A stretch of DNA of 64,000 nt, from assembly GCF_001439805.1 (NCBI RefSeq), contig NZ_JYLK01000006.1, positions 248,001-312,000 of the forward strand, written 5' to 3'. This document shows, piece by piece, positions 9,177 to 17,579 of the stretch. The DNA is from Pseudomonas trivialis. GTDB taxonomy: Bacteria; Pseudomonadota; Gammaproteobacteria; Pseudomonadales; Pseudomonadaceae. Under the pieces are notes generated by a model, which saw only the letters and a program-made list of their open reading frames with translations, was not told the DNA's origin and ran no database searches. A program made the position numbers and the translations under genes. Position 1 is the first letter of the stretch, and the number at the start of each line of letters is the position of its first letter.

Positions 9177-10112
9177 TCAAGCCGACACTTCGTCCAGCAT
9201 CAGGCGTTGACGCACTACATCCACCAGCTTGTCGGGCTGGAATTTGGAGAGGAAATTGTCGCAGCCGACTTTCTTCACCATGGAGTCGTTGAAGCTGCCG
9301 GACAGCGAGGTGTGCAGCACCACATACAGTTCCCGCAGACGCGGATCGTTGCGGATCTCGGTGGTGAGACGGTAACCATCCATCTCGGGCATTTCGGCGT
9401 CGGTGAAGATCATCAGCAGTTTGTCGGTCATCACCTGGCCGCTGTCAGCCCAGCCTTTGAGCATGTTCAGCGCCTTCAGGCCGTCGCTGGCAATGTGCAT
9501 TTTCATGCCGAGCTGACCCAGGGTGTCGCGCAGTTGCGACAGGGCGACATTGGAGTCGTCCACCAGCAGCACTTCGCGGCCACGGGCGCGCTCGAGCACC
9601 GGGTCTTCGAGTTTTTCGCGGGAAACCTTGGCGTTGTACGGCACGATTTCAGCCAGCACTTTTTCCACGTCGATGATTTCCACCAACTGGTCGTCGACCT
9701 TGCTGATGGCCGTGAGGTAGTGCTGGCGCCCGGCGCTGGCCGGCGGCGGCAGGATGGCCTCCCAGTTCATGTTGACGATGCGGTCGACGCCGCCCACCAG
9801 AAATGCCTGCACCGAGCGGTTGTACTCAGTGACGATGATGGTGCTGTTCGGACCCGGTACCAGTGGGCGCATGCCGATGGCCTGGGACAGGTCGATGACC
9901 GGGAGCGTCTGGCCACGCAGGTTGACCACGCCGCACACGAACGGATGACGCTGGGGCATCAGGGTCAGCTTGGGCAGTTGCAGCACTTCCTGCACCTTGA
10001 ACACGTTGATCGCGAACAGTTGCCGCCCGGCCAGGCGAAACATGAGGATCTCCAGGCGGTTCTCACCCACCAGTTGCGTGCGTTGATCTACCGAGTCGAG
10101 AATGCCGGCCAT
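9177..10112 (-). CDS. cheV: CheV, CheW-REC chemotaxis coupling protein
   Basis: A 311-residue protein with an N-terminal CheW domain (residues about 20-160, NLRGQTLPVIDLSQ) joined to a response-regulator receiver domain (about 180-305). The acidic pocket is LLVDDS, the phospho-acceptor Asp lies in FTDAEMPEMDG, and HTSLSG follows. CheV couples chemoreceptors to CheA and its receiver may tune adaptation. It sits outside the main chemotaxis operon but has its own FliA-type promoter (10161-10187), so it should be made together with the late flagellar genes. An AGGAG ribosome site precedes the ATG. Confidence 0.93.
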   Translation of the reverse strand: MAGILDSVDQRTQLVGENRLEILMFRLAGRQLFAINVFKVQEVLQLPKLTLMPQRHPFVCGVVNLRGQTLPVIDLSQAIGMRPLVPGPNSTIIVTEYNRSVQAFLVGGVDRIVNMNWEAILPPPASAGRQHYLTAISKVDDQLVEIIDVEKVLAEIVPYNAKVSREKLEDPVLERARGREVLLVDDSNVALSQLRDTLGQLGMKMHIASDGLKALNMLKGWADSGQVMTDKLLMIFTDAEMPEMDGYRLTTEIRNDPRLRELYVVLHTSLSGSFNDSMVKKVGCDNFLSKFQPDKLVDVVRQRLMLDEVSA

Positions 10113-10160
10113 TGAAAGCTCCTGGTGCGCTGAGGGATTGTGCTGTTCGCTTAAGGTTGG

Positions 10161-10187
10161 TTATCGGCGGCGAACGCCAGACCTTGA
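10161..10187 (-). promoter_or_regulatory. Sigma28 (FliA) promoter of cheV
   Basis: The minus strand reads TCAAG, 14 bases, GCCGATAA, essentially the flagellar sigma28 consensus. It ends 49 bases upstream of the cheV start codon. Confidence 0.88.
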
Positions 10188-10652
10188 CCCCTGTAAAATG
10201 CCATTTAAACGCATTGATGTCACACTGATATCATGCTTTACTTCGTCGGTGCCTCCATACGGCCTGGCAACGACGCAGCGCGACCCTCAAAACCACGCGA
10301 GGTTCCGTCGCGTAAGGGGTTCCCCTAGGCGCAATCAGGCCTGACCTGATATTCGCGATATCTAATAGCCATTAATGTGACGCCATTCTCATTACATGAA
10401 TGGAGTCAGGCCTTTGCTCGCCATCGCCAGCCCACGGCCCAAAGGCCTTCCAGACGTCAACCAGACGGCAACCGACGCGGGCCGAATGCACCCGACTGCC
10501 GGCGGCACGAGGACGCGCGGCCCATTTTTAAATAAACTTCCTACTAAAATATCGGAAGCTACCTACAGATCTCAGTCATATTTCAGCGCTAGTTTTAAGC
10601 CATTCACCCAGTGCGGCATCTCATCACCCGACCTTATGTTGTGGAGACTTGC
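10188..10652. other. Gene-free stretch with one palindrome
   Basis: No convincing gene was found in these 465 bases. It contains a perfect inverted repeat AGGGG-TT-CCCCT at 10315-10326, which could be an operator for the downstream genes. An ATG-started reading frame from 10396 shows no recognisable protein character and runs into the next gene in the same frame region. Confidence 0.5.
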
Positions 10653-11102
10653 ATGATGAACGACGCTAACGAATGGCAAGTTGCACTTTCCCGGTTTCAG
10701 CAGGAGTCCGAAAAGCTGCTGGCCAAGTCGGAAGAATGCCTGAGCCACCTGCAGATGATTCGCAACGACAGTGATGCCATCGACTGCATGCAAAGCAGCC
10801 TCAGCACGCTGGCGGAAAAGGCCGACAGCCTGGCTCTGCAGGGGATCGGGGAGTTTTCCAGGCACATCCAGCAGCTGATCGCCAACGCCGAAAACCCCTT
10901 GCAATTGCATGATCAGGCGCTGGCAGCGCTGCACGATTGTCTGACATTACTGGCGTGGCAACTTGAACTGATAGATGCCCGTACCGGCCGCTTGCAATTG
11001 GACGAAACTGAACAAACCACGCTGATCGCAACGGCCTCCCTGCAGATTCCGCAGAAGAACTTCAGCTATAAACCCCAGCAACGTTTGCACCACAGCGCCT
11101 GA
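10653..11102 (+). CDS. Unknown helical cytoplasmic protein
   Basis: A 149-residue protein with no signal peptide or membrane span. It is predicted to be mostly helical (long leucine/glutamine/glutamate-rich amphipathic stretches, for example around CMQSSLSTLAEKADSL and LLAWQLELIDARTG). The start is the ATG at 10653 (or 10656), with GGAG six bases upstream, rather than the GTG at 10611. It lies between cheV and a NarL-type two-component pair, on the same strand as the pair with a 262-base gap. Its size and helicity recall histidine-phosphotransfer bundles, but no convincing phospho-His motif is visible, so no function is assigned. Confidence 0.6.
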   Translation: MMNDANEWQVALSRFQQESEKLLAKSEECLSHLQMIRNDSDAIDCMQSSLSTLAEKADSLALQGIGEFSRHIQQLIANAENPLQLHDQALAALHDCLTLLAWQLELIDARTGRLQLDETEQTTLIATASLQIPQKNFSYKPQQRLHHSA

Positions 11103-11364
11103 GTTGCAGGCGGGCATAGAGTCGTTAACGACGCGAAACGCCGCCGTTTGAACTTTACTGGCCGGGAAAAATATCGATTGGTCATAAACAGTCCTGACCA
11201 CTACATGCGCGCCTGAACCGCAATGCCTCCTCCCTGACTACCGAAACTGCCGCCCGAGCCATTGGCCTGAACGGGCCAGGCGACGTCATGCGCCTGGCGA
11301 CCAACGGTAATAGTGGTGGTACTATGCGCCGCTCGAAGACTCAACTTCATTGGCTCCATCCGCT

Positions 11365-12258
11365 ATGTACGCCAGCCTCAAGTCACTCATTACAAGGTCT
11401 GTTTCGCGCGGCAATGCACGCCGCATGGTCCTCGTCCTGTGCCTTGGCTCGCTGTCGCTGAGTCTGTGGGCCTACGCCCGCTCCAGCCCGCTGCCACTGG
11501 CGGTGCTGCTGCTCAACGCGGCGATGTTGCTGATGGTCGGCCTGCAACAGTGGAAATCACGCAAGGCCATCAGGTTCCAACCCCGGGAGTTGGCCGAGCG
11601 TCTGCTGCAGGTGCAGGAAAACGAACGCCACCGCCTCAGCCGCGAACTGCACGACGACATCGGCCAACTGCTCACCGCCGCCAAGCTGCAAAGCGACTGG
11701 CTGCAGCGCCGCCTGCCGGACGACCTGCAGGGGCAATGCACGGTGTTGTGCAACACCCTGAATGAAACCCTGGCCAAAGTGCGCGACGTGTCCGCCATTC
11801 TCAACCCGCGCCAATTGTCCAGCCTCGGTCTGGAAGCCAGCCTGCGCGCCCATCTGCTCAAGACCCTGGCGAACACCCCGGTGCACTGGAGCCTGGAATG
11901 CCAGCAGCGGCTGACTGGCATCCCGGAGGAAATGGCCGTGGCGGCCTTTCGCATTACCCAGGAAGCGGTCACCAACATGCTGCGTCATGCCCAGGCGAAC
12001 AATCTGCTGGTACGCCTGCAACGCTTGCCCGAAGGCCTGTCGCTGATGGTCTGCGACGACGGCCAGGGCTTCTCCCCTGCCAGCAACCCCGCTCTTGAAG
12101 GCCAACGCGGCATGGCCGGGATGTGCGAGCGGGTCGACCAACTGGGGGGCACCCTGGTGGTGAGCAGCCAGCCTGGCACAGGCACCCGCATCGACGCACT
12201 GTTCCCCTGGGCACCGCGCGCCCTCGAACGCGCCAATCGTCCGAAGGTCATCGAGTGA
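11365..12258 (+). CDS. Sensor histidine kinase, NarX/HisKA_3 type
   Basis: A 297-residue membrane kinase. Two hydrophobic segments (about residues 21-37 and 43-60) are separated by only a few residues, so there is almost no periplasmic sensor. The phospho-acceptor His96 lies in LSRELHDDIGQLLTA, the HisKA_3 dimerisation signature. The ATPase has an N box RITQEAVTNMLRHA and Gly-rich loops (DDGQGF, GQRGMAGM). The ATG at 11365 is preferred to the TTG at 11350. Its stop overlaps the start of the response regulator (GTGA), so the two are translated together. The signal is unknown and may come from within the membrane or from a partner. Confidence 0.88.
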   Translation: MYASLKSLITRSVSRGNARRMVLVLCLGSLSLSLWAYARSSPLPLAVLLLNAAMLLMVGLQQWKSRKAIRFQPRELAERLLQVQENERHRLSRELHDDIGQLLTAAKLQSDWLQRRLPDDLQGQCTVLCNTLNETLAKVRDVSAILNPRQLSSLGLEASLRAHLLKTLANTPVHWSLECQQRLTGIPEEMAVAAFRITQEAVTNMLRHAQANNLLVRLQRLPEGLSLMVCDDGQGFSPASNPALEGQRGMAGMCERVDQLGGTLVVSSQPGTGTRIDALFPWAPRALERANRPKVIE

Positions 12259-12914
12259 CCTGCAGTGTGCTCCTGGTGGATGACCACGCGCTGATCAGAG
12301 CCGGCGTGCGTGCATTGATCATGGATATTCCCGACTACGCGGTGATCGGCGAAGCCAGCGATGGCGCGCAGTTGCTGGAGCGGTTCGCCGCTCTGCAACC
12401 GGATATCGTGCTCCTGGACCTGTCGATGAAACACACCGGCGGCCTCGATGCCCTGCAACAGCTCAAGGGTGCGTATCCCAAGAGCAAGGTGTTGATTCTG
12501 TCGATGCACACCGACGCGGAGATGATCATGCGCGCCCTGGAGTGCGGCGCCCATGGCTACCTGCTCAAGGACACCACCGCCACCGAGCTGGAACACGCCC
12601 TGCGCGCACTGCGCGACAACGAGCGCTACCTGAGCCCGGCCATCGCCCACACCGTGATCAACCAGGCGCTGGTGCGCAGTCAGGGCACCGCTTCGGCTGC
12701 CGTGCCGAGCCACACGCTCACAGCGCGGCAGTTGGAGATCCTGCGCCTGATCGTGCGCGGCAAGTCCACCCGCGAAATTGCCCATGGCCTGGGCCTAAGC
12801 ATCAAGACCATCGAAGCGCACCGCTCGCAGATCATGAAGCGGCTGCAGATCTTCGACGTGGCGGGGTTGGTGTTATTCGCCGTGCGCGAGCAGATTATCA
12901 GCCTGGACGACTAG
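12255..12914 (+). CDS. LuxR/NarL-family response regulator
   Basis: A 219-residue regulator with a receiver domain (acidic pair Asp10-Asp11, acceptor Asp55 in LLDLS, Lys105 in YLLKD) and a C-terminal LuxR-type helix-turn-helix (LTARQLEILRLIVRGKSTREIA... TIEAHRSQIMKRL). The GTG start overlaps the kinase stop codon, indicating translational coupling and a cognate pair. Its last 42 bases overlap the convergent lipid kinase gene. Target genes are unknown. The AGGGG-TT-CCCCT palindrome upstream of the preceding gene is one candidate site. Confidence 0.9.
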   Translation: MTCSVLLVDDHALIRAGVRALIMDIPDYAVIGEASDGAQLLERFAALQPDIVLLDLSMKHTGGLDALQQLKGAYPKSKVLILSMHTDAEMIMRALECGAHGYLLKDTTATELEHALRALRDNERYLSPAIAHTVINQALVRSQGTASAAVPSHTLTARQLEILRLIVRGKSTREIAHGLGLSIKTIEAHRSQIMKRLQIFDVAGLVLFAVREQIISLDD

Positions 12915-13793
12915 CGGCGAACCCTCGGGCAGGTGCACGCGCAGGGCCTTGGGCAACGCCTCGAAGCGCAGGTCATCGCCGCTGAGCGGCTCGCCGTCGA
13001 GGTTGATGTAAAGCTCCCTCGCCTGCCTGATCTGCACCCATGGCAGCCTCGCCCGCACAAACATCGCGTCCAGGCCCCAGCCATTGTTCATCAGCTCGCG
13101 CAGTGTACCCACCACTTCCTGGGGTGCCGGGAGAATGCTGACGTCGAGCAGGCCATCATCAGCCATTGCGTCGGGGCACAGCTCATGCCCACCGCCCGCC
13201 TGCCGACCGTTACCGATCCCCAGCGCCAGCAGCTCGCCCTGCCAGTGAAAGTCCGGCCCGTCCAGCTCGGCATAGGCAGCCTTCAACTCGCTGAAGCGCG
13301 TGAGGCCGGTGAACAGGTAGGCGGCGCCTCCGAGGACTTTTTTCAGATCTTCCGAGGTATTGGCGGTGACCTGGCTGCCGAAGCCACCGGTGGCCATATT
13401 GAGGAAGATCTGCCCGCCCACCTGACCGAGGTCGATCGCCCTGGCCGGCGTATCCAGCAGCGCCAGGGCCTGGGCCGGCTCCTGGGGCACACCGGCGGCC
13501 TTGGCGAAGTCATTGGCGGTGCCCAGGGGCATCAGCACCAGGCTGGCATCCGCCTTGGACTGGGCCATGGCTTCGGCCACATCGCGCAAGGTGCCGTCGC
13601 CGCCGCCGGCGATGATGTGGGTGTAGCCGCCGGCCAGTGCTTCATCGACCAGGCGCCGTGCATCTCCGCCTTCCCATGTCACCCGAACCGCCAATTCCCA
13701 GCCCAGTTCGCGCCTGGCGTTCACTGCACTGCGCACGTCCTCGTTGAGGGCTTGCTTGCCGTGGAGGATCAACAGGGCTTTGGGGGTGGTCAT
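12873..13793 (-). CDS. yegS: Lipid kinase, YegS/diacylglycerol-kinase family
   Basis: A 306-residue kinase whose nucleotide-binding loop IIAGGGDGTLRDV (Gly63-Thr68) is the diacylglycerol-kinase catalytic-domain signature. Other family blocks are PLGTANDFAKAAG and the C-terminal MADDGLLDVSIL. E. coli YegS phosphorylates phosphatidylglycerol or similar lipids in vitro. The physiological substrate here is unknown. It converges on the response regulator with a 42-base tail overlap. The ATG at 13793 is preceded by GGAG at about 10 bases. Confidence 0.88.
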   Translation of the reverse strand: MTTPKALLILHGKQALNEDVRSAVNARRELGWELAVRVTWEGGDARRLVDEALAGGYTHIIAGGGDGTLRDVAEAMAQSKADASLVLMPLGTANDFAKAAGVPQEPAQALALLDTPARAIDLGQVGGQIFLNMATGGFGSQVTANTSEDLKKVLGGAAYLFTGLTRFSELKAAYAELDGPDFHWQGELLALGIGNGRQAGGGHELCPDAMADDGLLDVSILPAPQEVVGTLRELMNNGWGLDAMFVRARLPWVQIRQARELYINLDGEPLSGDDLRFEALPKALRVHLPEGSPLVVQADNLLAHGE

Positions 13794-13983
13794 TGGTGGG
13801 TTACTCCGGGAGTTGAAGGTGCATGAGGCATGTGACCTTTGCCGAGGGCGATTGGTTTACCGGGGTTGGCGCGATTTTTTGATGAGGGCGGCTTTGGGCG
13901 ATGCAGGCAGATTGGGAACATATCCGTTATTCAGGTAAGGGTTACTGGCGGATCCGCTCTATACAAAAAGCCCCAAAGCAAGC

Positions 13984-14067
13984 AAAGGGGGCTTGCTCCC
14001 GATGGCGGTGGGTCAGTCAACTTATGGGTAGCTGACACACTGCCATCGGGAGCAAGCCCCCTCCCAC
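13984..14067. repeat. REP pair, family B copy 1
   Basis: Inverted arms AGGGGGCTTGCTCCCGATGG and its complement end in ...CCCCCTCCCAC, with an interior holding GTCAG/CTGAC pieces. It lies in the 300-base gap between yegS and the DUF2802 gene. The left arm has lost its GTGGG start. The rest of the gap shows nothing clear. Confidence 0.85.
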
Positions 14068-14093
14068 AAAAGCCAGGCACTCCAACCGCACAA

Positions 14094-14486
14094 CTAGCTC
14101 TTGTGCAACTTGCTCATCAACTGCGCCTCAGCCTGGGTCAACCCGCACGACTGCGTCAGCTCATCCACCGTCGCCCCCATGCCGACCAACCTAGCCGCCT
14201 GAGCAAACGACAGATTCGCCGGATCGCGCTGCTCCAACTGCTCCAGCTTGTCCGGGATAGGCGCCAGGATCGCGCGCAGTTCATGCACCTCATCCCCCAC
14301 CTTCACCGCACTCTGCTGGTAGTGATCCACCCGCCGGACCAGATCGAGAATGCGCCGCTCACGCAGCGCATCCCGCTCGGCCTGTTGCAGGGCCAACTCC
14401 CGTTGCTGGCGCATGTAACGCAGCACGAACGCCACCGTCCCGGCCCACAGCAGGGCCAGCACAATCACCAAGGCTTCAAAGAACAA
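14094..14486 (-). CDS. DUF2802 membrane-anchored protein, end of chemotaxis operon
   Basis: A 130-residue protein with one N-terminal membrane segment (ALVIVLALLWAGTVAFVLRYM) followed by a basic, coiled-coil-like helix and a C-terminal helix-turn-helix-like tail (AQAARLVGMGATVDELTQSCGLTQAEAQLM) typical of DUF2802. It matches the conserved unknown gene at the end of the Pseudomonas che operon. It starts with TTG immediately after the cheW stop codon. The GGAGAA seven bases before that TTG, inside cheW, supports this start. Its role in taxis is not established. Confidence 0.8.
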   Translation of the reverse strand: MFFEALVIVLALLWAGTVAFVLRYMRQQRELALQQAERDALRERRILDLVRRVDHYQQSAVKVGDEVHELRAILAPIPDKLEQLEQRDPANLSFAQAARLVGMGATVDELTQSCGLTQAEAQLMSKLHKS

Positions 14487-14969
14487 TCAGATGTTCTCCA
14501 GATCCGACCACTCTTCCTCGCTCATCATCTTGTCCAGTTCAACCAGAATCAGCAGTTCGCCGTTCTTGTTGCACACGCCCTGGATGAACTTGGCGGATTC
14601 TTCGTTACCCACGTTCGGCGCGGTTTCCACTTCCGATTGGCGCAGGTAGACCACTTCGGCCACGCTGTCGACCATGATCCCGACCACTTGCTTGTCGGCT
14701 TCGATGATGACAATACGCGTGTTGTCGTTGACCTCGGTCGGCACCAGGCCGAAGCGCTGGCGGGTGTCGATCACCGTCACCACGTTGCCGCGCAGGTTGA
14801 TGATACCCAGCACGTAGCTGGGCGCACCCGGGACCGGCGCGATCTCGGTGTAGCGCAGGACTTCCTGCACGCGCATCACGTTGATGCCGTAGGACTCGTT
14901 GTCCAGTTTGAAGGTAACCCATTGCAGGATCGGATCATCCAAACCTTGTGCGGACGCTGACTTGTTCAT
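14487..14969 (-). CDS. cheW: CheW coupling protein
   Basis: A 160-residue CheW domain protein linking chemoreceptors to CheA at the cell pole. Family blocks include LQWVTFKLDNESYGINVMRVQEVL, NLRGNVVTVIDTRQRFGL and VVGIMVDSVAEVVYL. The ATG at 14969 (MNKSAS) is used rather than the in-frame GTG at 14999, because AAGGGG and AGAGA lie just upstream of it. It follows parP by 79 bases and is directly followed by the DUF2802 gene. Confidence 0.93.
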   Translation of the reverse strand: MNKSASAQGLDDPILQWVTFKLDNESYGINVMRVQEVLRYTEIAPVPGAPSYVLGIINLRGNVVTVIDTRQRFGLVPTEVNDNTRIVIIEADKQVVGIMVDSVAEVVYLRQSEVETAPNVGNEESAKFIQGVCNKNGELLILVELDKMMSEEEWSDLENI

Positions 14970-15048
14970 TTCTCTGACCCCTTCAAATACCGTAGACACG
15001 GCGTGTGTACTTGCCTGACCGCACTTGCGCGCAGCCCTTATTGTTCAC

Positions 15049-15840
15049 TCAACTGCGTTTGGCGTGCGCCATCGTCTTGACCGCACCGCTGGCGATCAAC
15101 TCGGCCAGTTCGGCGACGTCGAGCAACGCGCACATGTGTTCGATCACGGTGCCTGCCAGCCACGGCCGTTGGCCACGGTGGCTGCGCCATTTGATTTCGT
15201 TCGGGTCCAGGCGCAACGAGCGGCTGACTTGATGCACCGCCAGCCCCCACTCGTAGCCCTGCACCGAGATCACGTATTGCAAGCCCTGGCGGAAGTCGTC
15301 GCGATAGCGATCGGGCATCACCCAGCGCGCGGTGTCGAGCACCTTGAGGTTGCCGGCCTGGCTCGGCAGGATGCCGAGGAACCACTCCGGTTGCCCGAAC
15401 AGCGGCGTCAACTCCTGGCCTTCGAGCGAATAGATCGAGCCCAGGCATACCAGCGGCACCGCCAAGGTAAGGCCGGCGACATCGAACAGCAGGCATTCGA
15501 ACGGCTCCGCGGCCCAGGCCGGGCGCTCGTCGCCACGCACCGGCGGTGGCGTGATGCTCGGCGGCAAGTGCACTTCGACCACGGGCTCGACCACCGCCGG
15601 CGCAGCCACCACCGGCTGCGGAACAATCGGCACCACCACCTGCGCGTCGCGCGCCTGCTCTTCGAGCACCGCCAGCTGAAACTCATCCAGCGGGGCTTGC
15701 ACCGCAGGGGCCGGTTCGAGCACCAGGATCGGCTCGGGCAATTCTTCAGCGGTCGCTTCCTGCAGCAAGGCATCCAGATAGGATTCGAGTGCCAGTTGCG
15801 GCCGGGTCTTGAGCTTGAAGTCGACAGGTCGGTTCATCAT
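15049..15840 (-). CDS. parP: ParP-like CheW-domain protein (polar array anchor)
   Basis: A 263-residue protein with a Pro/Ala/Val-rich N-terminal region (to about residue 110) and a C-terminal CheW-like domain (FECLLFDVAGLTLAVPLVCLGSIY... VMPDRY). It overlaps the ParA-type ATPase gene by an ATGA junction. In Vibrio and Pseudomonas such pairs (ParC/ParP) tether chemotaxis arrays to the pole, with ParP binding both CheA and ParC. The function is inferred from domain order and gene pairing. Confidence 0.85.
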   Translation of the reverse strand: MMNRPVDFKLKTRPQLALESYLDALLQEATAEELPEPILVLEPAPAVQAPLDEFQLAVLEEQARDAQVVVPIVPQPVVAAPAVVEPVVEVHLPPSITPPPVRGDERPAWAAEPFECLLFDVAGLTLAVPLVCLGSIYSLEGQELTPLFGQPEWFLGILPSQAGNLKVLDTARWVMPDRYRDDFRQGLQYVISVQGYEWGLAVHQVSRSLRLDPNEIKWRSHRGQRPWLAGTVIEHMCALLDVAELAELIASGAVKTMAHAKRS

Positions 15841-16625
15841 GCCACCTGCGCCACGAGCTGCTGCGACAACAGATGCTTGAGCAACGCACGGTAGGCCAGC
15901 ACGCCACGGCTCTTGCCGTCGAACTGCGACGGCGTGAGCCCCGCGCGGCTGGCGTCACGCAGGCGCGTGTCAACCGGGATGTAGCCGTTCCAGATCGCAT
16001 CCGGGTAGCCGTCGCGCAGCACGCGCAAGGTGCCGAGCGATGCCTGGGTACGCCGGTCGAACAGGGTCGGCACGATGCTGTAGGGCAGCGGCTGTTTGCG
16101 CGAGCGGTTGATCATCGCCAGGGTGCTCACCATGCGCTCCAGGCCTTTGACGGCCAGGTGTTCGGTCTGCACCGGGATCACCAGCTGCTGGCTGGCCGCC
16201 AGGGCGTTGACCATCAGCACACCGAGCAACGGCGGGCTGTCGATGATCGCGTAGTCGAATTCCTGCCACAGCTGCGCCAGGGTCTTGGCGATCACCAGGC
16301 CCAGGCCGCTCTGGCCGGGGGACTGTCGCTCAAGGGTGGCCAGCGCGGTACTGGACGGCAGCAGGGAAATACTTTCGTTACTGGTGGGCAGCAGCAATTG
16401 CCCCGGCAAGTCGGCCGGCACGCTGCCCTTGTGCAGGAACAGGTCATAGCAGCTGTGTTCCAGCGCATCCGGGTCGTAGCCGAAATAGCTGGTCATCGAG
16501 CCGTGAGGGTCCAGATCGACCACGACCACACGCTTGCCCGCCTCGGCCAGCAAGCCGGCTAACGCGATGGAGGTGGTGGTCTTGCCGACTCCACCTTTTT
16601 GATTGGCAACTGCCCAGACTCTCAT
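15837..16625 (-). CDS. parC: ParC-like ParA-family ATPase for chemotaxis array placement
   Basis: A 262-residue ParA/MinD-type ATPase. The deviant Walker A motif KGGVGKTT lies at residues 10-17, Walker B-like VVVVDLDPHGSMT follows, and DYAIIDSPPLLGV comes later. Located between motD and parP in the che operon rather than beside a parB gene, it fits the ParC role of directing arrays to the old and new poles, not plasmid partition. FleN in the same run is a second, MinD-type member. Confidence 0.88.
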   Translation of the reverse strand: MRVWAVANQKGGVGKTTTSIALAGLLAEAGKRVVVVDLDPHGSMTSYFGYDPDALEHSCYDLFLHKGSVPADLPGQLLLPTSNESISLLPSSTALATLERQSPGQSGLGLVIAKTLAQLWQEFDYAIIDSPPLLGVLMVNALAASQQLVIPVQTEHLAVKGLERMVSTLAMINRSRKQPLPYSIVPTLFDRRTQASLGTLRVLRDGYPDAIWNGYIPVDTRLRDASRAGLTPSQFDGKSRGVLAYRALLKHLLSQQLVAQVA

Positions 16626-16676
16626 TCGGTTGGTTCCTCCCGGCAGGCAATGGCGCGACCGAGACAGTGCATAAAA

Positions 16677-17564
16677 TTAGTGAGCCGGCGACGGGGAATT
16701 GACGGAGCCCTGTCGAACCGGCGGCTTAACCGCTGGCGGTGCAGTTTGTGTGCCAGCGCGCTTCAACGCGGCATCCGGTGTTGCATTTGCAGTGCCGGTG
16801 CCCGTAAGGCTGCGGCGTACATCCAGGTTGCGTGACACCACCAGCACCACACGGCGGTTGCGCGCACGGCCCTGCACCGTGGCGTTGTTGGCCACCGGCT
16901 GGAACTCGCCATAGCCCACCGACGCCAGGCGCCCGGGGTTCACACCCTGCATGGCGAGCATGCGCACGATGCTCGCCGCGCGCGCCGACGACAGCTCCCA
17001 GTTGGTCGGGTACTGCGCGGTGCTGATCGGCAGGTTGTCGGTAAAGCCTTCCACATGAATCGGGTTTTCAAACGGCTTGAGGATCGCCGCCACCTTGTCG
17101 ATGATGCTGAACGCCTGGTCGCTGGGTATGGCATCGGCACTGGCGAACAACAGGCTGGAGTTGAGTTCGATCTCCACCCACAGCTCATTGCCGCGCACGG
17201 TCATCTGATTGGAGCTGATCAAGTCGCCGAATGCGGCGCTGATGTCATCGGCGATGCTTTTCAGCGGGTCGCTGGTGCCACCTATGCCCGCGGCGGTCTC
17301 GTCGCTGTCATTGACCAGCGGCTTGGCCGGCGTCACGGTTTTGGGCCGCTCATCGCCAATGGGAATCGGCTTGAGCGCGCGATCCGTGTCGTTGAACACG
17401 CCCACCAGCGCCTGGGAAAGGATTTTGTACTTGCCTTCGTTGACCGACGAGATCGAATACATCACCACGAAAAACGCGAACAACAAGGTGATGAAATCCG
17501 CGTAGGACACCAGCCAGCGTTCATGATTGACGTGTTCTTCAGGCTCGCGGCGACGACGGCTCAC
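16677..17564 (-). CDS. motD: MotD flagellar stator protein (MotB family)
   Basis: A 295-residue inner-membrane stator subunit. One transmembrane segment, SYADFITLLFAFFVVMYSIS, carries the proton-conducting Asp. A periplasmic OmpA/MotB peptidoglycan-binding domain follows (VEGFTDNLPI... NWELSSARAASIVRML... GYGEFQPVA... NRRVVLVV) and then a Pro/Ala-rich tail. The GTG start at 17564 is chosen because GGGGGGAG lies six bases upstream; the TTG at 17570 would overlap that site. It pairs with motC 15 bases upstream. Pseudomonas carries a second stator, MotAB, elsewhere. Confidence 0.92.
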   Translation of the reverse strand: MSRRRREPEEHVNHERWLVSYADFITLLFAFFVVMYSISSVNEGKYKILSQALVGVFNDTDRALKPIPIGDERPKTVTPAKPLVNDSDETAAGIGGTSDPLKSIADDISAAFGDLISSNQMTVRGNELWVEIELNSSLLFASADAIPSDQAFSIIDKVAAILKPFENPIHVEGFTDNLPISTAQYPTNWELSSARAASIVRMLAMQGVNPGRLASVGYGEFQPVANNATVQGRARNRRVVLVVSRNLDVRRSLTGTGTANATPDAALKRAGTQTAPPAVKPPVRQGSVNSPSPAH

Positions 17565-17579
17565 TGGCAACTCCCCCCA

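Noticed and set aside
10396..10656. 86-codon plus-strand frame before the unknown helical gene
   Set aside because: Low-complexity translation, no ribosome site, and the downstream start at 10653 is much better supported.
13984..14067. Repeated palindromes as a possible CRISPR array
   Set aside because: The copies are scattered kilobases apart, are inverted pairs, and have no regular spacers or cas genes; they are REP elements.
15837..16625. ParA-type ATPase as a plasmid or chromosome partition gene
   Set aside because: There is no parB or parS nearby; its place in the che operon next to a CheW-domain protein fits ParC.
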